From positions 5,911,001-5,975,000 of the forward strand of contig NC_083688.1 in NCBI RefSeq assembly GCF_033118175.1: 64,000 bases of DNA. The letters run 5' to 3'. Each line of letters starts with the position of its first letter. The stretch's first letter is position 1. A program made the position numbers and the translations under genes. Positions 54,750 through 64,000 of the stretch are shown here, piece after piece. The stretch comes from Dama dama (Eukaryota; Chordata; Mammalia; Artiodactyla; Cervidae). The notes beneath the pieces are model-generated. The model did no database searches. It saw only the letters and a list, made by a program, of their open reading frames with translations, and was not told the origin of the DNA.

Positions 54750-56245
54750 GTGTCAGGTACTTGTCTATGTAGAGGCTGTTCTCAGCCCCTCCAAAGTCCT
54801 CGTCCTTGGAGTGAGTGCCTGTGATCGCTGATGGCTGTGTCCTGATTCACCTCCTCTGTTTCTGGCATTCAGACTGTTCAGCCCACAAACCAAGCTTCAG
54901 TGTCTCCCCCAACCCAGCACACAGACTCCCAACTGCCCCAGCCTTGGGATGGCGACCCCCCAGTTGTGGGGCAGGCCCAGAGCCCCATCTCTGCCTCTTT
55001 CTTCAGGACTCTGTCAGGGGAAAATACTTGCTTCTTACCATGGCAGGGAATTGGAAGAGGGGCTCTCAACTGGGGTCCACAGGCCTTAGTTATGGGACTC
55101 CGGGATCACCCTGAAATTATAATAGAATGTCAGATGTGACCGTAGATTTTCCTAGGAAGCGGGGTCTTAGCTTTCAGAAGATTCTCAAAACAGTTGTGAA
55201 AACACAAGCCCGTACCCAGGCTCCCAGTGGGGGGGGTTGAATCCTTGGTTGGCCCTGAGACCCCACTGCCAGCTCCCTCTGCCCTGCCATGGCCCCAGAC
55301 CCTCCCAGGGGGCGGGGGTTGTCCTTCCTAATGCCTTTGGCCACCTCCACTTCATCAAGGTTTTGCATCAACCCCAAAGCCAGGGTGGGGGGCAGGTTAT
55401 CTGGGCAGCTGTGCTGGGGACTCCGCGAGGCCCAGGGTCGCAGCCGGTCAGCTTGGCCTGCTCAGAGCTTACCTGTGAGCCTGGGGTGGAGGGCGGACCC
55501 CTGCAGGCAGAGAGAGCCATAAGGGAAGGGGCTGATGATGGAACTGCCTGGTGATAGGAGACCTGGGCTGGACAAGGGAGGGGGTACTCTGCTCCCTCTG
55601 AAGGTGGAAGGGTGAGACCAGGAAGGCCTCCTGGCAGTGGTGGACCCGGCCTGCACCTCTGAACAAAGCCCCATCCCATCCTGTGGCCTGGCCTGCTTGC
55701 CTGACTTTGCTGGAGATTTGATAGATCCAGCTGGAGGCCGGGGATCTGTAATTTTTAACTCACTTCCCAGGTCTTTCCATTGGGCAGGCAGGGACTCCTG
55801 GAAAAGAGGAAGAGAAACCTCAGCAGGAAACTGGGAAAGGCTGAAACGAAGTGAAGTCAATCTGAGTTGGTGCTCACCAGCCCAGGCCACTGGCCTGCTG
55901 GTCAACGGAAGGAGGCTTGGCGGGGGGAGGGCAGGGCAGGGCAGAATGTTTGCACACCTCTCAGGGATGGGGTGGGCCATTGATCTGACAGCACCTGGAA
56001 GCTTGCTGATTGGGATCAACTGTCTGATAAGGCTTCCTTGAAAGCATTTTAGGGTTTTAGGGCCTTTTAAAGCAGGTGCCTTCCAGAAGGTGGAGAGGAG
56101 ACACCTGTCTCCCAGGTGCCTCTGTATCACCTGGGGCATGGGGGGCTTGCCTAGACCACCTTAGCCTGGGCCGTGCCCCGTGAGCTTCCTGGAGCCATCT
56201 GGAGCCCTGCTGCAGCCCCCTTGGGATAGGGGGGTACCGTCAGGG
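54750..56245. other. EPHB2: EPHB2 intron 1, non-repeat stretch
   Basis: About 1.5 kb without young repeats, moderately GC-rich. A 225-codon antisense open frame (55462-56139) has no recognisable family. Regulatory potential cannot be judged by eye. Confidence 0.5.
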
Positions 56246-56249
56246 AAGA

Positions 56250-56400
56250 GACCTTGTCTGCTCTGTGGCCTTGAGCAAGCAGTGTGCTGTCTGAACCTCA
56301 GTTTGCTGATCCATTAACTGGGGATACTACCTGTCGGAGGCTCGTGGTGAGGGTTAAATGAGGTCCTGTCTACAGCGGCCAGCAGAGCAGCCTGGTCTGC
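56250..56400 (+). repeat. MIR SINE
   Basis: Forward MIR: 'gtggccttgagcaagcagtg', 'gaacctcagtttgctgatcc', 'gagggttaaatgaggtcctg'. Confidence 0.7.
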
Positions 56401-56524
56401 AGCCCTGGCTGTGTTTATCAGTTGTCAGGACTGTGAGATGTCAGCACCCTTGTTCCCTTGCTCCTGTCTTTGAAATCCCAGAGCCCTTTAGCCAAGCCCT
56501 GACCACTCTCTGTCTTGTTCCATA

Positions 56525-56775
56525 AACAGCAGAGCCTAGAGGTTACAAGGATGTCTGGAGTCAGGCTGTCCCTTACTGTGTGTCCTCTGGTCGGTTATTT
56601 AACCTCTCTGAGCCCTGGTTCCCTCACTTCTAAAATGGGGATAATAATTGTTCTTGAGGTGGCTATGACAAATGAATGGGTTAGTCCATAAAAGATGAAT
56701 TTGAGTTTGTAACTAAATCTGTATCTAACATGTGATGAGTGCACAGTAAATATTAACTGTGGCTGTTATTTCTCA
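56525..56775 (+). repeat. MIR SINE, near full length
   Basis: Forward MIR: 'gtcggttatttaacctctct', 'cacttctaaaatggggataa', 'agtgcacagtaaatattaac'. A 40-base AT-rich stretch sits in its middle. Confidence 0.75.
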
Positions 56776-57089
56776 AAACCAGTGGGAAACTGCATTCAGA
56801 GTAGGGGGTGTCAGTGCCGTTTTACTCAAGGACTCTGTCTGCAGCTCTCCCCCCATCCCTCTTCACTTCACCCCAGGAAAAAGTCAAAGATACAGAGTTA
56901 AGTTCTATCTCACTCTTGCTGAGTAGTTGACAGTTCCCTCCAGCCTGCCTCTCTGCTTCCAATGCAGGTTTTCCTCAAGAGCCCATCCCCACTCCAAGTC
57001 AGCCTCCCTTAACCCCAGGAAAGGGACAGGATCTTCTATCACTGCGACTTCATTCTTGACCCTTGGCCTCCCAGCCACCAACTTCCATG

Positions 57090-57302
57090 AAAAAGTGAAA
57101 ATGTTAGTTGCTCAGTCGTGTCCAACTCTTTGCAACCCAATGAACTGTAGCCCACCAGGCGCCTCTGTCCATGGAATTCTCCAGGCCGAGAATACTGGAG
57201 TCGGTTGCCATTCCCTTCTCCAGGGGATCTTCCCATCCCAGGGACTAAACCTGGGTCTCCCATATTGCAGGCAGATTCTTTACCATCTGAGCTACCAGAG
57301 AA
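57090..57302 (-). mobile_element. Bov-tA SINE
   Basis: Reverse Bov-tA: 'aaagtgaaaatgttagttgc' to 'ccatctgagctaccagagaa'. Confidence 0.92.
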
Positions 57303-57364
57303 TTCACACCAAATTTCATACGTGATAATAAAAACAGCCAGATGCTCTGCTTAAGGACATTGTA

Positions 57365-57444
57365 TTGGGTTGGCCAAAAAGTTTGTTTGGGTTTTCCATT
57401 GAGAGGATATGGAAAAACCCAAATGAACTTTTTGGCCAACCCCA
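57365..57444. mobile_element. mariner MITE (ruminant BTMAR-like) hairpin
   Basis: An 80-base element with long terminal inverted repeats (TTGGGTTGGCCAAAAAG ... CTTTTTGGCCAACCCCA) and TA duplications at 57363-57364 and 57445-57446, the mariner target. The arms pair over almost the whole length around a loop near tgagagga, giving a miRNA-precursor-like hairpin. It has lost all transposase sequence. Confidence 0.92.
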
Positions 57445-57469
57445 TATATGTCATCTCACGCAGCTACCT

Positions 57470-57612
57470 CAACAACTGCCCTGGTGGTTTTGTTATTGTG
57501 CCTATTTTACAGATGTGGAAACTAAAACTCAGAAAGCGACAAGCCCAAGGACACATAACTAGGGAGCAGGAGGCAGGGATTCGAACCCAGGTCTGGAGGA
57601 CTTTGAAGCTCC
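57470..57612 (-). repeat. MIR SINE
   Basis: Reverse MIR: 'attttacagatgtggaaact', 'caagcccaaggacacataac', 'gattcgaacccaggtctgga' (B-box side). Confidence 0.75.
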
Positions 57613-57899
57613 TGCTCTGCACCACCGCCTTCTAGCAGCCTCTGGAATGTACCTCCCAGCTCAGAGAAAAGGCTTGGCTCTGACGAGGGTCTCCAAGGCA
57701 GCCATCCAGCCTCTGACTCCATCAACATCCTGAGATAATGCAAGTGGGAGGGTTCTGGAACTCACAAACCTGCCATAAAAAAGCAATCGCTGTCATAATG
57801 GTCAGAATAATGTTGTTCTAACTTAGACAAATCGGGTGTTAACTCATTACATTGTGAGGGGTGCCTCCACAGAGAACAGAGGCTGTGGAACAGTCACAG

Positions 57900-58075
57900 G
57901 GCCATTTGTGGCTTGTATTTCTAAACCTGTTAGCTCACTGGGTTTTCACAGCAACCCAGTAAGTGGGCAGGAACCATGGGGCCCATTTTAGAGATGAGGA
58001 AACTGAGACCTGGGGGAATAAGGCGACTTGCTGGAGGCCAGTGGCCAGACCCTGCCTGAAATCCAAGGTGGGTCT
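57900..58075 (-). repeat. MIR SINE
   Basis: Reverse MIR: 'tcactgggttttcacagcaa', 'cattttagagatgaggaaac'. Confidence 0.7.
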
Positions 58076-58589
58076 CGATGGCTCAGAGATCGTCGATTCA
58101 ATTTGAATTCCTAGCCAACATTTAAGAATCAGGAGAGTTTATAGAGAAATCCTGTTTCTGGCTTTGTGAGAAGTCAGACAATCTGGCTTCCCTGGGCCCA
58201 CATTCCCACATGGCCACAGTTGGCTGGAGCCAAATAGTGACTGCCTCTTCAGACGGAGCACGTGAACGCGGGCTGGGGGAGTGGGGAGCTCTCCATCAGC
58301 TTGCGTCACATATTTGTGTTACTTGCCTAGGTCCTGCAGGGTTCAAGTCTGCCTCCTGGATCCGCCCCGTCTCTCCTGTTGGTGTTGGTGGTGTTTAGCC
58401 TCTTGTCTCTTGTGATCTGGAGTAAATTGCTTCTCTTCCCTAGGCTTCGGCCACTTGTTCTCTCAAATGAGGGGGTAGGACTCAGTGGCTTCCGAGGCTC
58501 CTTCCAGCTCTGGGATTGCACGCCCAGTGCCAGGCTCCAGGCAAGGAGGGGAGAGCTAGACAAAGGCCAGGGCTCTGCCCCCGGGATGT

Positions 58590-59010
58590 GTATCAGTTAT
58601 CCATTACTGCCTAATAAGCCACCCCAAAATGTACTGTCTCAATACAACAGTGATGTATTATTCCTCCTGATTCAGTGGAGTGGCTGGGTGCAGCTGGGCA
58701 TTTATTCTGCTCCATGTGGTGTCAGCTTGGATCACTCTGGAGCTTGCACTCAGCTGGGTTGTGTTGGAAGGTCTGCCGTGGCCTCCCCTACATCTCTGAG
58801 ACCCTGGTAGGGAGAGCGGGAAGGCCACCCCCCGCCCTCCCACTCTTCAAGATCGCTCACCCGTCACCAGTCTAGACCGAGCTTTCCACGGTGGCTAGCT
58901 CCCAAGAGGGTAAAGAGGAAACCGTAAGACTCCTTGAGGCCTGGGCTGTGATGTCACAAAGCATCACCCCTGCAGTCGGAGCAAGTCACAGAGCCATCTC
59001 AGATTCATCC
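58590..59010 (-). repeat. MLT1-like LTR (ERVL-MaLR)
   Basis: Reverse non-coding LTR: 'tatcagttatccattactgc', 'ctgggttgtgttggaaggtc', 'tgatgtcacaaagcatcacc'. Diverged; subfamily not assigned. Confidence 0.55.
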
Positions 59011-59267
59011 CAGGCCTCCTCATCCAGTTCAGAGACAAGGGGGATATACGCTGGGCTTGATTTTCTCTCCAGTCTTTCAAAGGAAGCAGCATTTGCTGCG
59101 AACGGTTTAACATGCAACATTTGCTTGGGTGTTGCCCATGGTCTCCAATGCGTCTTTGGAGGTGATGCCCAGTGGCCCCCATTCGCCCCCTTCACCATGT
59201 GCACACATCTCCTCGTGTTCTGGGCCGACCTGTGGCCCAAACTTGGCTTCAGCAACCCCCTCCCTCC

Positions 59268-59580
59268 CTCTTTTTTTCTTTCTTTTTGGCTACACTGGTG
59301 TCTGTTGCAGTGTGTGTGCTAGTCTCTAGTTGTGGTGTTCAGGCTCTCTAGTTACGGCGCATGCACTCTCTGGTTGTGATGCACGCGTCCTCTAGTGGCA
59401 TGCAGGCTCTCTAGTTATGGCTTGCCGGTTCTCTAGTTGGGATGTGCAGTCTCTCTACTTGCAGAGTGCAGACTTAGTTGCCCAGTGGTGTGTGGGATCT
59501 TAGTTCCCCGAGCAGTGATCGAACCTGCATCTCCTGCATTTGGAGGCAGATCCTTCCCCACTGGACCACCAGGGAAGTCC
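59268..59580 (-). mobile_element. CHR-type tRNA SINE with expanded internal repeat
   Basis: Reverse copy: 'tttctttttggctacactgg' to 'cactggaccaccagggaagt'. Its body contains about seven imperfect 19-22 base units beginning 'ctctagttgtgg' (about 59316-59465). Confidence 0.88.
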
Positions 59581-59871
59581 TTAGGCCCCTTAATGGGAGG
59601 AGGCTTTGCATCTAGTGACAGCAGCTATAGGCGGTGACCACATTAAGGGACAGTCCACCCCAGGGAGTTTCTAGTCCCGCACAGGGTGTGGGTAACAGGG
59701 AGCCAGAAGCCTCATGCCCTGCCTGTCTCCATCCTATCCCACCGCTGCACTGACTTCCTGTGCTGTCTGCCTCCCCTGAGAGGACAAGGGACCTTCCACT
59801 TCACCACGTCCCCTGCCCAGCACAAGGCCTGGCTCATGATGTGCGCTGAATAGATGTTTGTGCCATAAAGT

Positions 59872-60045
59872 GAAAGTGAAAGTCGCTCAGTCCTGTTCAA
59901 CTCTTTGCGACTCCATGGACAATACAGTCCATGGAATTCTCTAGGCCTAGGGATACTGAATACTGGAGTGGGTCGCCTTTCCCTTCTCCGGGGGAGTCTT
60001 CTCAACCCAGGGATCGAACCCAGGTCTCCCACATTGCAGGCAGAA
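59872..60045 (-). mobile_element. Bov-tA SINE, head truncated
   Basis: Reverse Bov-tA: 'gtgaaagtgaaagtcgctca' to 'cccacattgcaggcaga', lacking the tRNA head. An extra 10-base piece lies at 'ctagggatactgaatactgg', an apparent local duplication. Confidence 0.9.
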
Positions 60046-60299
60046 GCCACAAGAGGAGCCGTGGTAGCCCAAGTCATAGCTATTCAGGATCAGGCATGAG
60101 GAAGAGGCACTGGGCTGGTAGGAATGAATTTAGAGGATGGGGCTAAGGTACCCTTGTGGCCTGGGGCAGGTCACTTCACAGAGCTTGCGGAGATATGTGC
60201 ACGTGGTGAAGTGTTGAAGACCATGAGCAACACATAGGCAAATTTTATTGTCAAGAGGTTAAGCAGGAAATGGGGTTGCTGACTGAATAGGAATCAAGC

Positions 60300-60860
60300 C
60301 TACACAGATAATATAGACAGTCCTTCTGACTGTCTCTCTTTTATTTTTAGAAAAAACTAAAAATGTGTTTGGGTACGTCTCTTGTTTGCACAAGGGAAGC
60401 TGAATTATTATTTGGGCTCTAGTTTTGTTACTCAAAGCCTAAGTCTTATTCTTTTAATAAGTGAGTTAATCCTGCTCACGTTTATTGATGTAATGGATGT
60501 GTTGAGTCTCAACTCTGTTGTGATATTTTTGGGGGTTGGCCAGAGGAACTTTTTGGCCAACCCAGTATGATGACGTGTACTTTATTTGCCGTGCTTCTTT
60601 TTCTACAAGATGTGCATTCTTTACTCTAGTTTATTTAAATATGCTTGGTATTTAGGAAGGTTCATGGTTTTGTTCGATGGTCACCTTTGTACTTATGCTT
60701 TCTTCCGCAGGGTCTAATCTGCTGTTATAGCATCCAGTGTATTGTTTCTAGAATTTCAATTTATGTCTTCTTTTATATAACCCTTGTCTCTACTGAACAG
60801 ATTCCATCTTTTCCTTCTTGAACATATTAAACAGAGTTATATTAAAATAAATTAACAACC
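60300..60860 (-). repeat. old L1-like fragment split by a mini-mariner
   Basis: Antisense L1-like phrases: 'cttattcttttaataagtga', 'ctaatctgctgttatagcat', 'ctctactgaacagattccat', 'ttcttgaacatattaaacag'. No coding capacity. Confidence 0.5.
60533..60563. mobile_element. mini-mariner remnant
   Basis: Only the two mariner ends remain: GGGTTGGCCA (60533-60542) and TGGCCAACCC (60554-60563) around 11 bases. Same termini as the MITE at 57365. Confidence 0.8.
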
Positions 60861-60983
60861 AACCAAATCCTAAGAGTCCTAGCCAGAGACCCTAGACCCA
60901 TGAGTTGGCCGGGTTGTGAATGGGTATTTGACAGACAGCAGTGCCCCCAGGAGAGTGCATGTCTTGTCCAAAGAAGGCAAGTG

Positions 60984-61113
60984 GGACTTCCCTGGTGGTC
61001 CAGTGGTTAGGATTTCACACGGCCACTATAGGGGACACCGGTTCAATCCCTGGTCAAGGAACTAATATCCTGCATGCCACGTGGTCCAGCCAAAAACGTA
61101 ATAATAATAACAT
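60984..61113 (+). mobile_element. CHR-type tRNA SINE
   Basis: Head 'ggacttccctggtggtccag', B-box 'ggttcaatccctgg', short (AAT)n tail. A 14-base target-site duplication AAAGAAGGCAAGTG (one mismatch) is at 60970-60983 and 61114-61127. Confidence 0.95.
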
Positions 61114-61349
61114 AAAGAAGGCAGGTGCTACCCACTCTTGACCATCTTGCTGTGTGGGGATTTGGGCTCAATTTTGCCAGATCTTCTGGTTTGCAAAGTG
61201 CTGACATTTATGGAAAAATTGATTTTTAAAAGTTTGCTCACCTCTAAAATACAATCCTGGCCAATCTAAGTCATAGTTGTTGGCTGAATTTGGCTTACGG
61301 GCTGGCAGTTTCAAGCTCTGGTTAAGGTGATTTGGGCAGAGAAATAGCA

Positions 61350-61430
61350 AAGGCATTGTTACCTCCATTTTACTGATGGAGAAGTTGAGGTTCAGAGAGC
61401 TGTTGTGACTTACCCAAGGCTACACCGCTG
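61350..61430 (-). repeat. MIR SINE fragment
   Basis: Reverse MIR: 'ttactgatggagaagttgag', 'tgacttacccaaggctacac'. Interrupted on its right by a Bov-tA. Confidence 0.65.
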
Positions 61431-61439
61431 GTAGCCACA

Positions 61440-61665
61440 GGCTTCCCAGGTGGCGCAGTGGTAAAGAATCTGCCTGCCAGTGCAGGAGACGCAAGAGACG
61501 CAGTTTCGGTCCCTGATTCAGGAAGATCCCCTGGAGGAGGAAATGGCAACTCACTCCAGCATTCTTGCCTGGAGAATGCCATGGACAGAGGAGCCTGGCG
61601 GGCTACAGCGCCACAGGGTCGCAAAGAGCTGGACACAACTGAGCGTGCACGCACACACACACACA
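61440..61665 (+). mobile_element. Bov-tA SINE with (AC)n tail
   Basis: Forward Bov-tA: 'gcttcccaggtggcgcagtg' to 'ctggacacaactgagcgtgc', followed by about eight AC units. Short direct repeats (gctggta) on both sides. Confidence 0.93.
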
Positions 61666-61940
61666 GCTGGTAAGCAGTGACGTTGTCAGAAGTGCCTCTT
61701 AATCTTAAATTGGAGACTCTTCCTGGAACTTCCCTCCATGGCTTCTGTTTCCTGCCTTCCAGAACAACCCAGGAGCAGAAGCTCCTCCTGGCAGGCATCT
61801 ACGCTATTTAAAGGCAGAGAGCATGTCTTCCTTCCAGTTTCTTCTTCGCAGGCAGAGTTGGTGTAGTGGGAGGTGTGTGTTCTTGGAGTAGAACCTCTGG
61901 CTCTGAAACTTACAAACAGCCTGACCTTGGCCCTTTTAGA

Positions 61941-62221
61941 AAAATTTAATTGTTCGTTTTTGGCCGTGCTGGGCCTTGGTTGCAGCCTGCGGGCTCTCTC
62001 TAGTTGCAGCGCACAGGCTTCCCTTTGCGGGGGCTTCTCTTGCTGTGGAGCACGGACTCTAGGCGTGCGGACTTTCTTAGTCGTGGGGCGCAGGCTCTAG
62101 AGCGCATGGGCTTTGTTGCCCCACGGCAGGTGGAATCTGAGTTCCCGGAACAGGGCTTGAACCCACATCCCCCTCCAGTGGCAGGCAGATCCTTAACCAC
62201 TGGACCGCCAGGCAAATCCCA
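61941..62221 (-). mobile_element. CHR-type tRNA SINE (long form)
   Basis: Reverse copy: 'gttcgtttttggccgtgctg', repeated 'ctctagttgcagcgcacagg' units, 'ccttaaccactggaccgcca'. Target-site duplication CCTTGGCCCTTTTA is near 61925 and 62223. It splits a forward MIR. Confidence 0.92.
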
Positions 62222-62299
62222 GGCCTTGGCCCCTTTTAACTTACTTACCTCTTTGTGCCTCAGTTTCTTCCGTGGTAAACTGGAGTTAAGAAAGTTTCA

Positions 62300-63105
62300 T
62301 AGAAGGTGACTGCCACGATGCTTGTTGAGGAACAGCCAGACGGAGAAGTGGCAAGGGAGGCAGGCCTTCTGGGCAAACAACAGGACAGCATCTGCAGAGA
62401 TCCGAAGGGGCGGCCCCGGCGCGCGTGGTGTCTCTGGGAGCTGGAAGGAGGCCTGTGCGGCTGAGAACCAGGCATGCCAAGCACCAGGGCGGGGTGCAAG
62501 CTGCCTGGGCCCAGCAGGCAGAGAGCGTGGGGTCAACACTCCCATTATGGCGACGACATATGTCCACAGCACCAACTTGTCACTTGGCCTGAGTCCATGG
62601 GAAGCCGGAAGGACAAAAAGCATCTGAACGTGTAAGTGGGGAGAAAGCGGCTTAGCGCACAGTGGGATGCGTCCCGCCTGAATGGGGGCTTCTCCGCCTC
62701 TCGCGGGGAGGCAGAGCCTGGGAACAGCCCCGGCCAGAGCCTGTGGGGCCTTTCTGGAACCCACGAAAGGCCGTGTGGCCCAGGGAGTCTGTTCGAGTCA
62801 GGGCCCCAGGGCGGGATGTCCTCGAGAGCCTGTCCCCATCAGTGTCAGCTGTCACTCCCCACGGCTTCAAGTGGCAGCTCCTGCCGCTCTCAGGAGACCA
62901 GTCGGACACGCTCCCTAGATACCAAGGAGGCCCTGATGCTGGGAGTTCCCGGGCGGCCCCCAAGCTCAGCCCCACACCGGCAAAGCGCGGGGCTCCCTTC
63001 TGAATGGCCTCTGCTGGAGTTGACAGGGTTCCGACGAGGCCCAGCCCCTTTTGGCCTGGGTCCAGGGACACAGGCGAGGCGGGAGATGCTGGGGCAAGAT
63101 CCTGG
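62300..63105. other. EPHB2: EPHB2 intron 1, GC-rich non-repeat stretch
   Basis: About 800 bases, CpG-rich in places (62405-62430, 62640-62710). No exon of EPHB2 and no other family recognised. Could include an intronic regulatory element; inference only. Confidence 0.45.
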
Positions 63106-63109
63106 ACTT

Positions 63110-63265
63110 GAGATAGTCAGGCTGTCCACATCCTGGCTTCTCACTCACTAGCCGTGTCACCTTGGGTAGGTCATTTCCTGCTCAGCCTTGGCTTCTTATC
63201 TGGAAGATGAGGGTAATATCACCTACTGCATCGTGTTGTTTCAGAAATTAAAAGAAAAGAGCAGG
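63110..63265 (+). repeat. MIR SINE
   Basis: Forward MIR: 'ctggcttctcactcactagc', 'caccttgggtaggtcatttc', 'ttcttatctggaagatgagg'. Confidence 0.7.
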
Positions 63266-63356
63266 TGTTTTTGAAAATCAGGTGGTATTTACCCAACCTC
63301 TCAGCCTCAGTTTCTCAGCGGTTCAATGATTGATAATAATAGCAGTAATGGAAACA

Positions 63357-63555
63357 GTGTTCAGTCGTGTCTGACTCTTTGCAGCCCCATGGGCTATAGC
63401 CCGCCAGGCTCCCCTGGTCTTGGAATTTTCCAGACAAGAATACTGGAATGGGTTGCCATTTCCTACTCCAGGGGATTGTCCTGACCCAGGGATTGAACCC
63501 ACGTCTCCTGCATTGGCAGGTGAATTAGTTACCACTGAGCCACCAGGGAAGCCCA
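63357..63555 (-). mobile_element. Bov-tA SINE
   Basis: Reverse Bov-tA: 'gtgttcagtcgtgtctgact' to 'cactgagccaccagggaagc'. Confidence 0.92.
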
Positions 63556-63559
63556 TCCT

Positions 63560-63913
63560 TTACCTAGATTCAATAATTGTGAACATTTTGCTGTATTTGT
63601 ATCCCTTTTTGTATGAGAGTATGTATATGTGTATATTGTTTTTCTGAGCCATTTGAACATAAATTGCTGATATGGGCAAAGAACTAATGTTGACTGAGAA
63701 CTGATACATATAGGTCTAAGGCAGACTTTCTTAACTACCATTTTAGATCACTTTGCCTGGCACACAGTAGGACTTGAAAATTGGTAGCAGTTGGGAAGAA
63801 TAGCTGGTAGTACCTACAGCCAACCAGAGAATCCCCCTGTATTACCTCATTCAGTTCTCCCTGTGGCCTAGGAGGAAACTATTAGCGGTGTCTTCATTCT
63901 CAAAAGAAGGAAG
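63560..63913. other. EPHB2: EPHB2 intron 1, no feature seen
   Basis: AT-leaning sequence, possibly old L1 or MIR scraps (63740-63790, 'gcctggcacacagtaggact'). Nothing firm. Confidence 0.45.
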
Positions 63914-64000
63914 AGGGACTTCCTTTGTGGTCCAGTGGCTGAGGCTCTTCGCTCCCAATGCAAGGGGCCCAGATGCAATCCCTCGTCAGGGAACTAGATC
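63914..64000 (+). mobile_element. CHR-type tRNA SINE, cut by window end
   Basis: Head 'ggacttcctttgtggtccag', B-box region 'agatgcaatccctcgtcagg'. The 3' part lies outside the window. Confidence 0.88.

Larger units (their letters stand above)
48633..64000 (+). other. EPHB2: EPHB2 intron 1 (5' part)
   Basis: Begins GTGAGC and runs to the window end. No further EPHB2 exon (ephrin-binding domain motifs) is seen, which agrees with the very long first intron of this gene in mammals. It holds the second half of the CpG island, SINEs, an L1 end, an MLT1-like LTR and a mariner MITE. Confidence 0.85.

Noticed and set aside
55462..56139. A 225-codon - strand open frame in EPHB2 intron 1
   Set aside because: No domain, no splice or promoter support; overlaps other open frames.
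59316..59465. Regular short repeats resembling a CRISPR array
   Set aside because: The units are contiguous, imperfect and inside a SINE, with no unique spacers; this is vertebrate DNA.

Overview
The window is nuclear DNA of a ruminant (Pecora; cattle-like, species not resolved). This rests on about 17 Bov-tA SINEs, one Bov-A2 SINE, many CHR-type tRNA SINEs and six BovB (RTE) LINE copies, lying over an older mammalian background of MIR, L2, MER5/MER20 hAT elements, L1 and MLT1 LTRs. There is no bacterial-type gene organisation, CRISPR array or plasmid/phage feature.

Only two protein-coding loci are visible, both on the + strand. (1) Positions 1-1184 are the 3' part of the last intron of C1QB. 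Positions 1185-1759 are its terminal coding exon, carrying the second half of the collagen stem and the whole globular C1q domain. A 3' UTR follows, with AATAAA at 1881-1886. (2) A CpG island at about 48140-49330 holds EPHB2 exon 1, which has its ATG at 48572, a signal-peptide exon and a phase-1 donor at 48632/48633. Positions 48633-64000 are the start of EPHB2 intron 1. This matches the known mammalian order C1QA-C1QC-C1QB-EPHB2 with a ~47 kb intergenic interval.

The interval 1.9-48.1 kb is intergenic and rich in nested retroelements. Its main landmark is a long antisense BovB at 3316-6500, which carries inactive reverse-transcriptase fragments and is interrupted by a ~760 bp copy of the sequence at 9321-10079. 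Others are an inverted duplication at 14.7/15.2 kb, a CpG-rich non-repeat block at 20.05-20.43 kb, an 86-bp tandem duplication at 24.86 kb, and BovB insertions into older DNA transposons at 18.97 and 34.8 kb. EPHB2 intron 1 holds more SINEs, an artiodactyl L1 3' end, an MLT1-like LTR and a perfect-ended mariner MITE that folds as a hairpin.

The most notable points are four. A recent templated duplication sits inside BovB. The collagen stem of this C1QB has two Gly-X-Y breaks right after the exon junction, and several positions implicated in human IgG binding are substituted. The mariner hairpin resembles miR-2284/2285 precursors. The EPHB2 start region has an overlapping upstream ORF and a G-quadruplex motif at the donor. 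No convincing new protein-coding system was found. Repeat boundaries were read by eye and are good to roughly 5-20 bp for young SINEs and less for ancient repeats.
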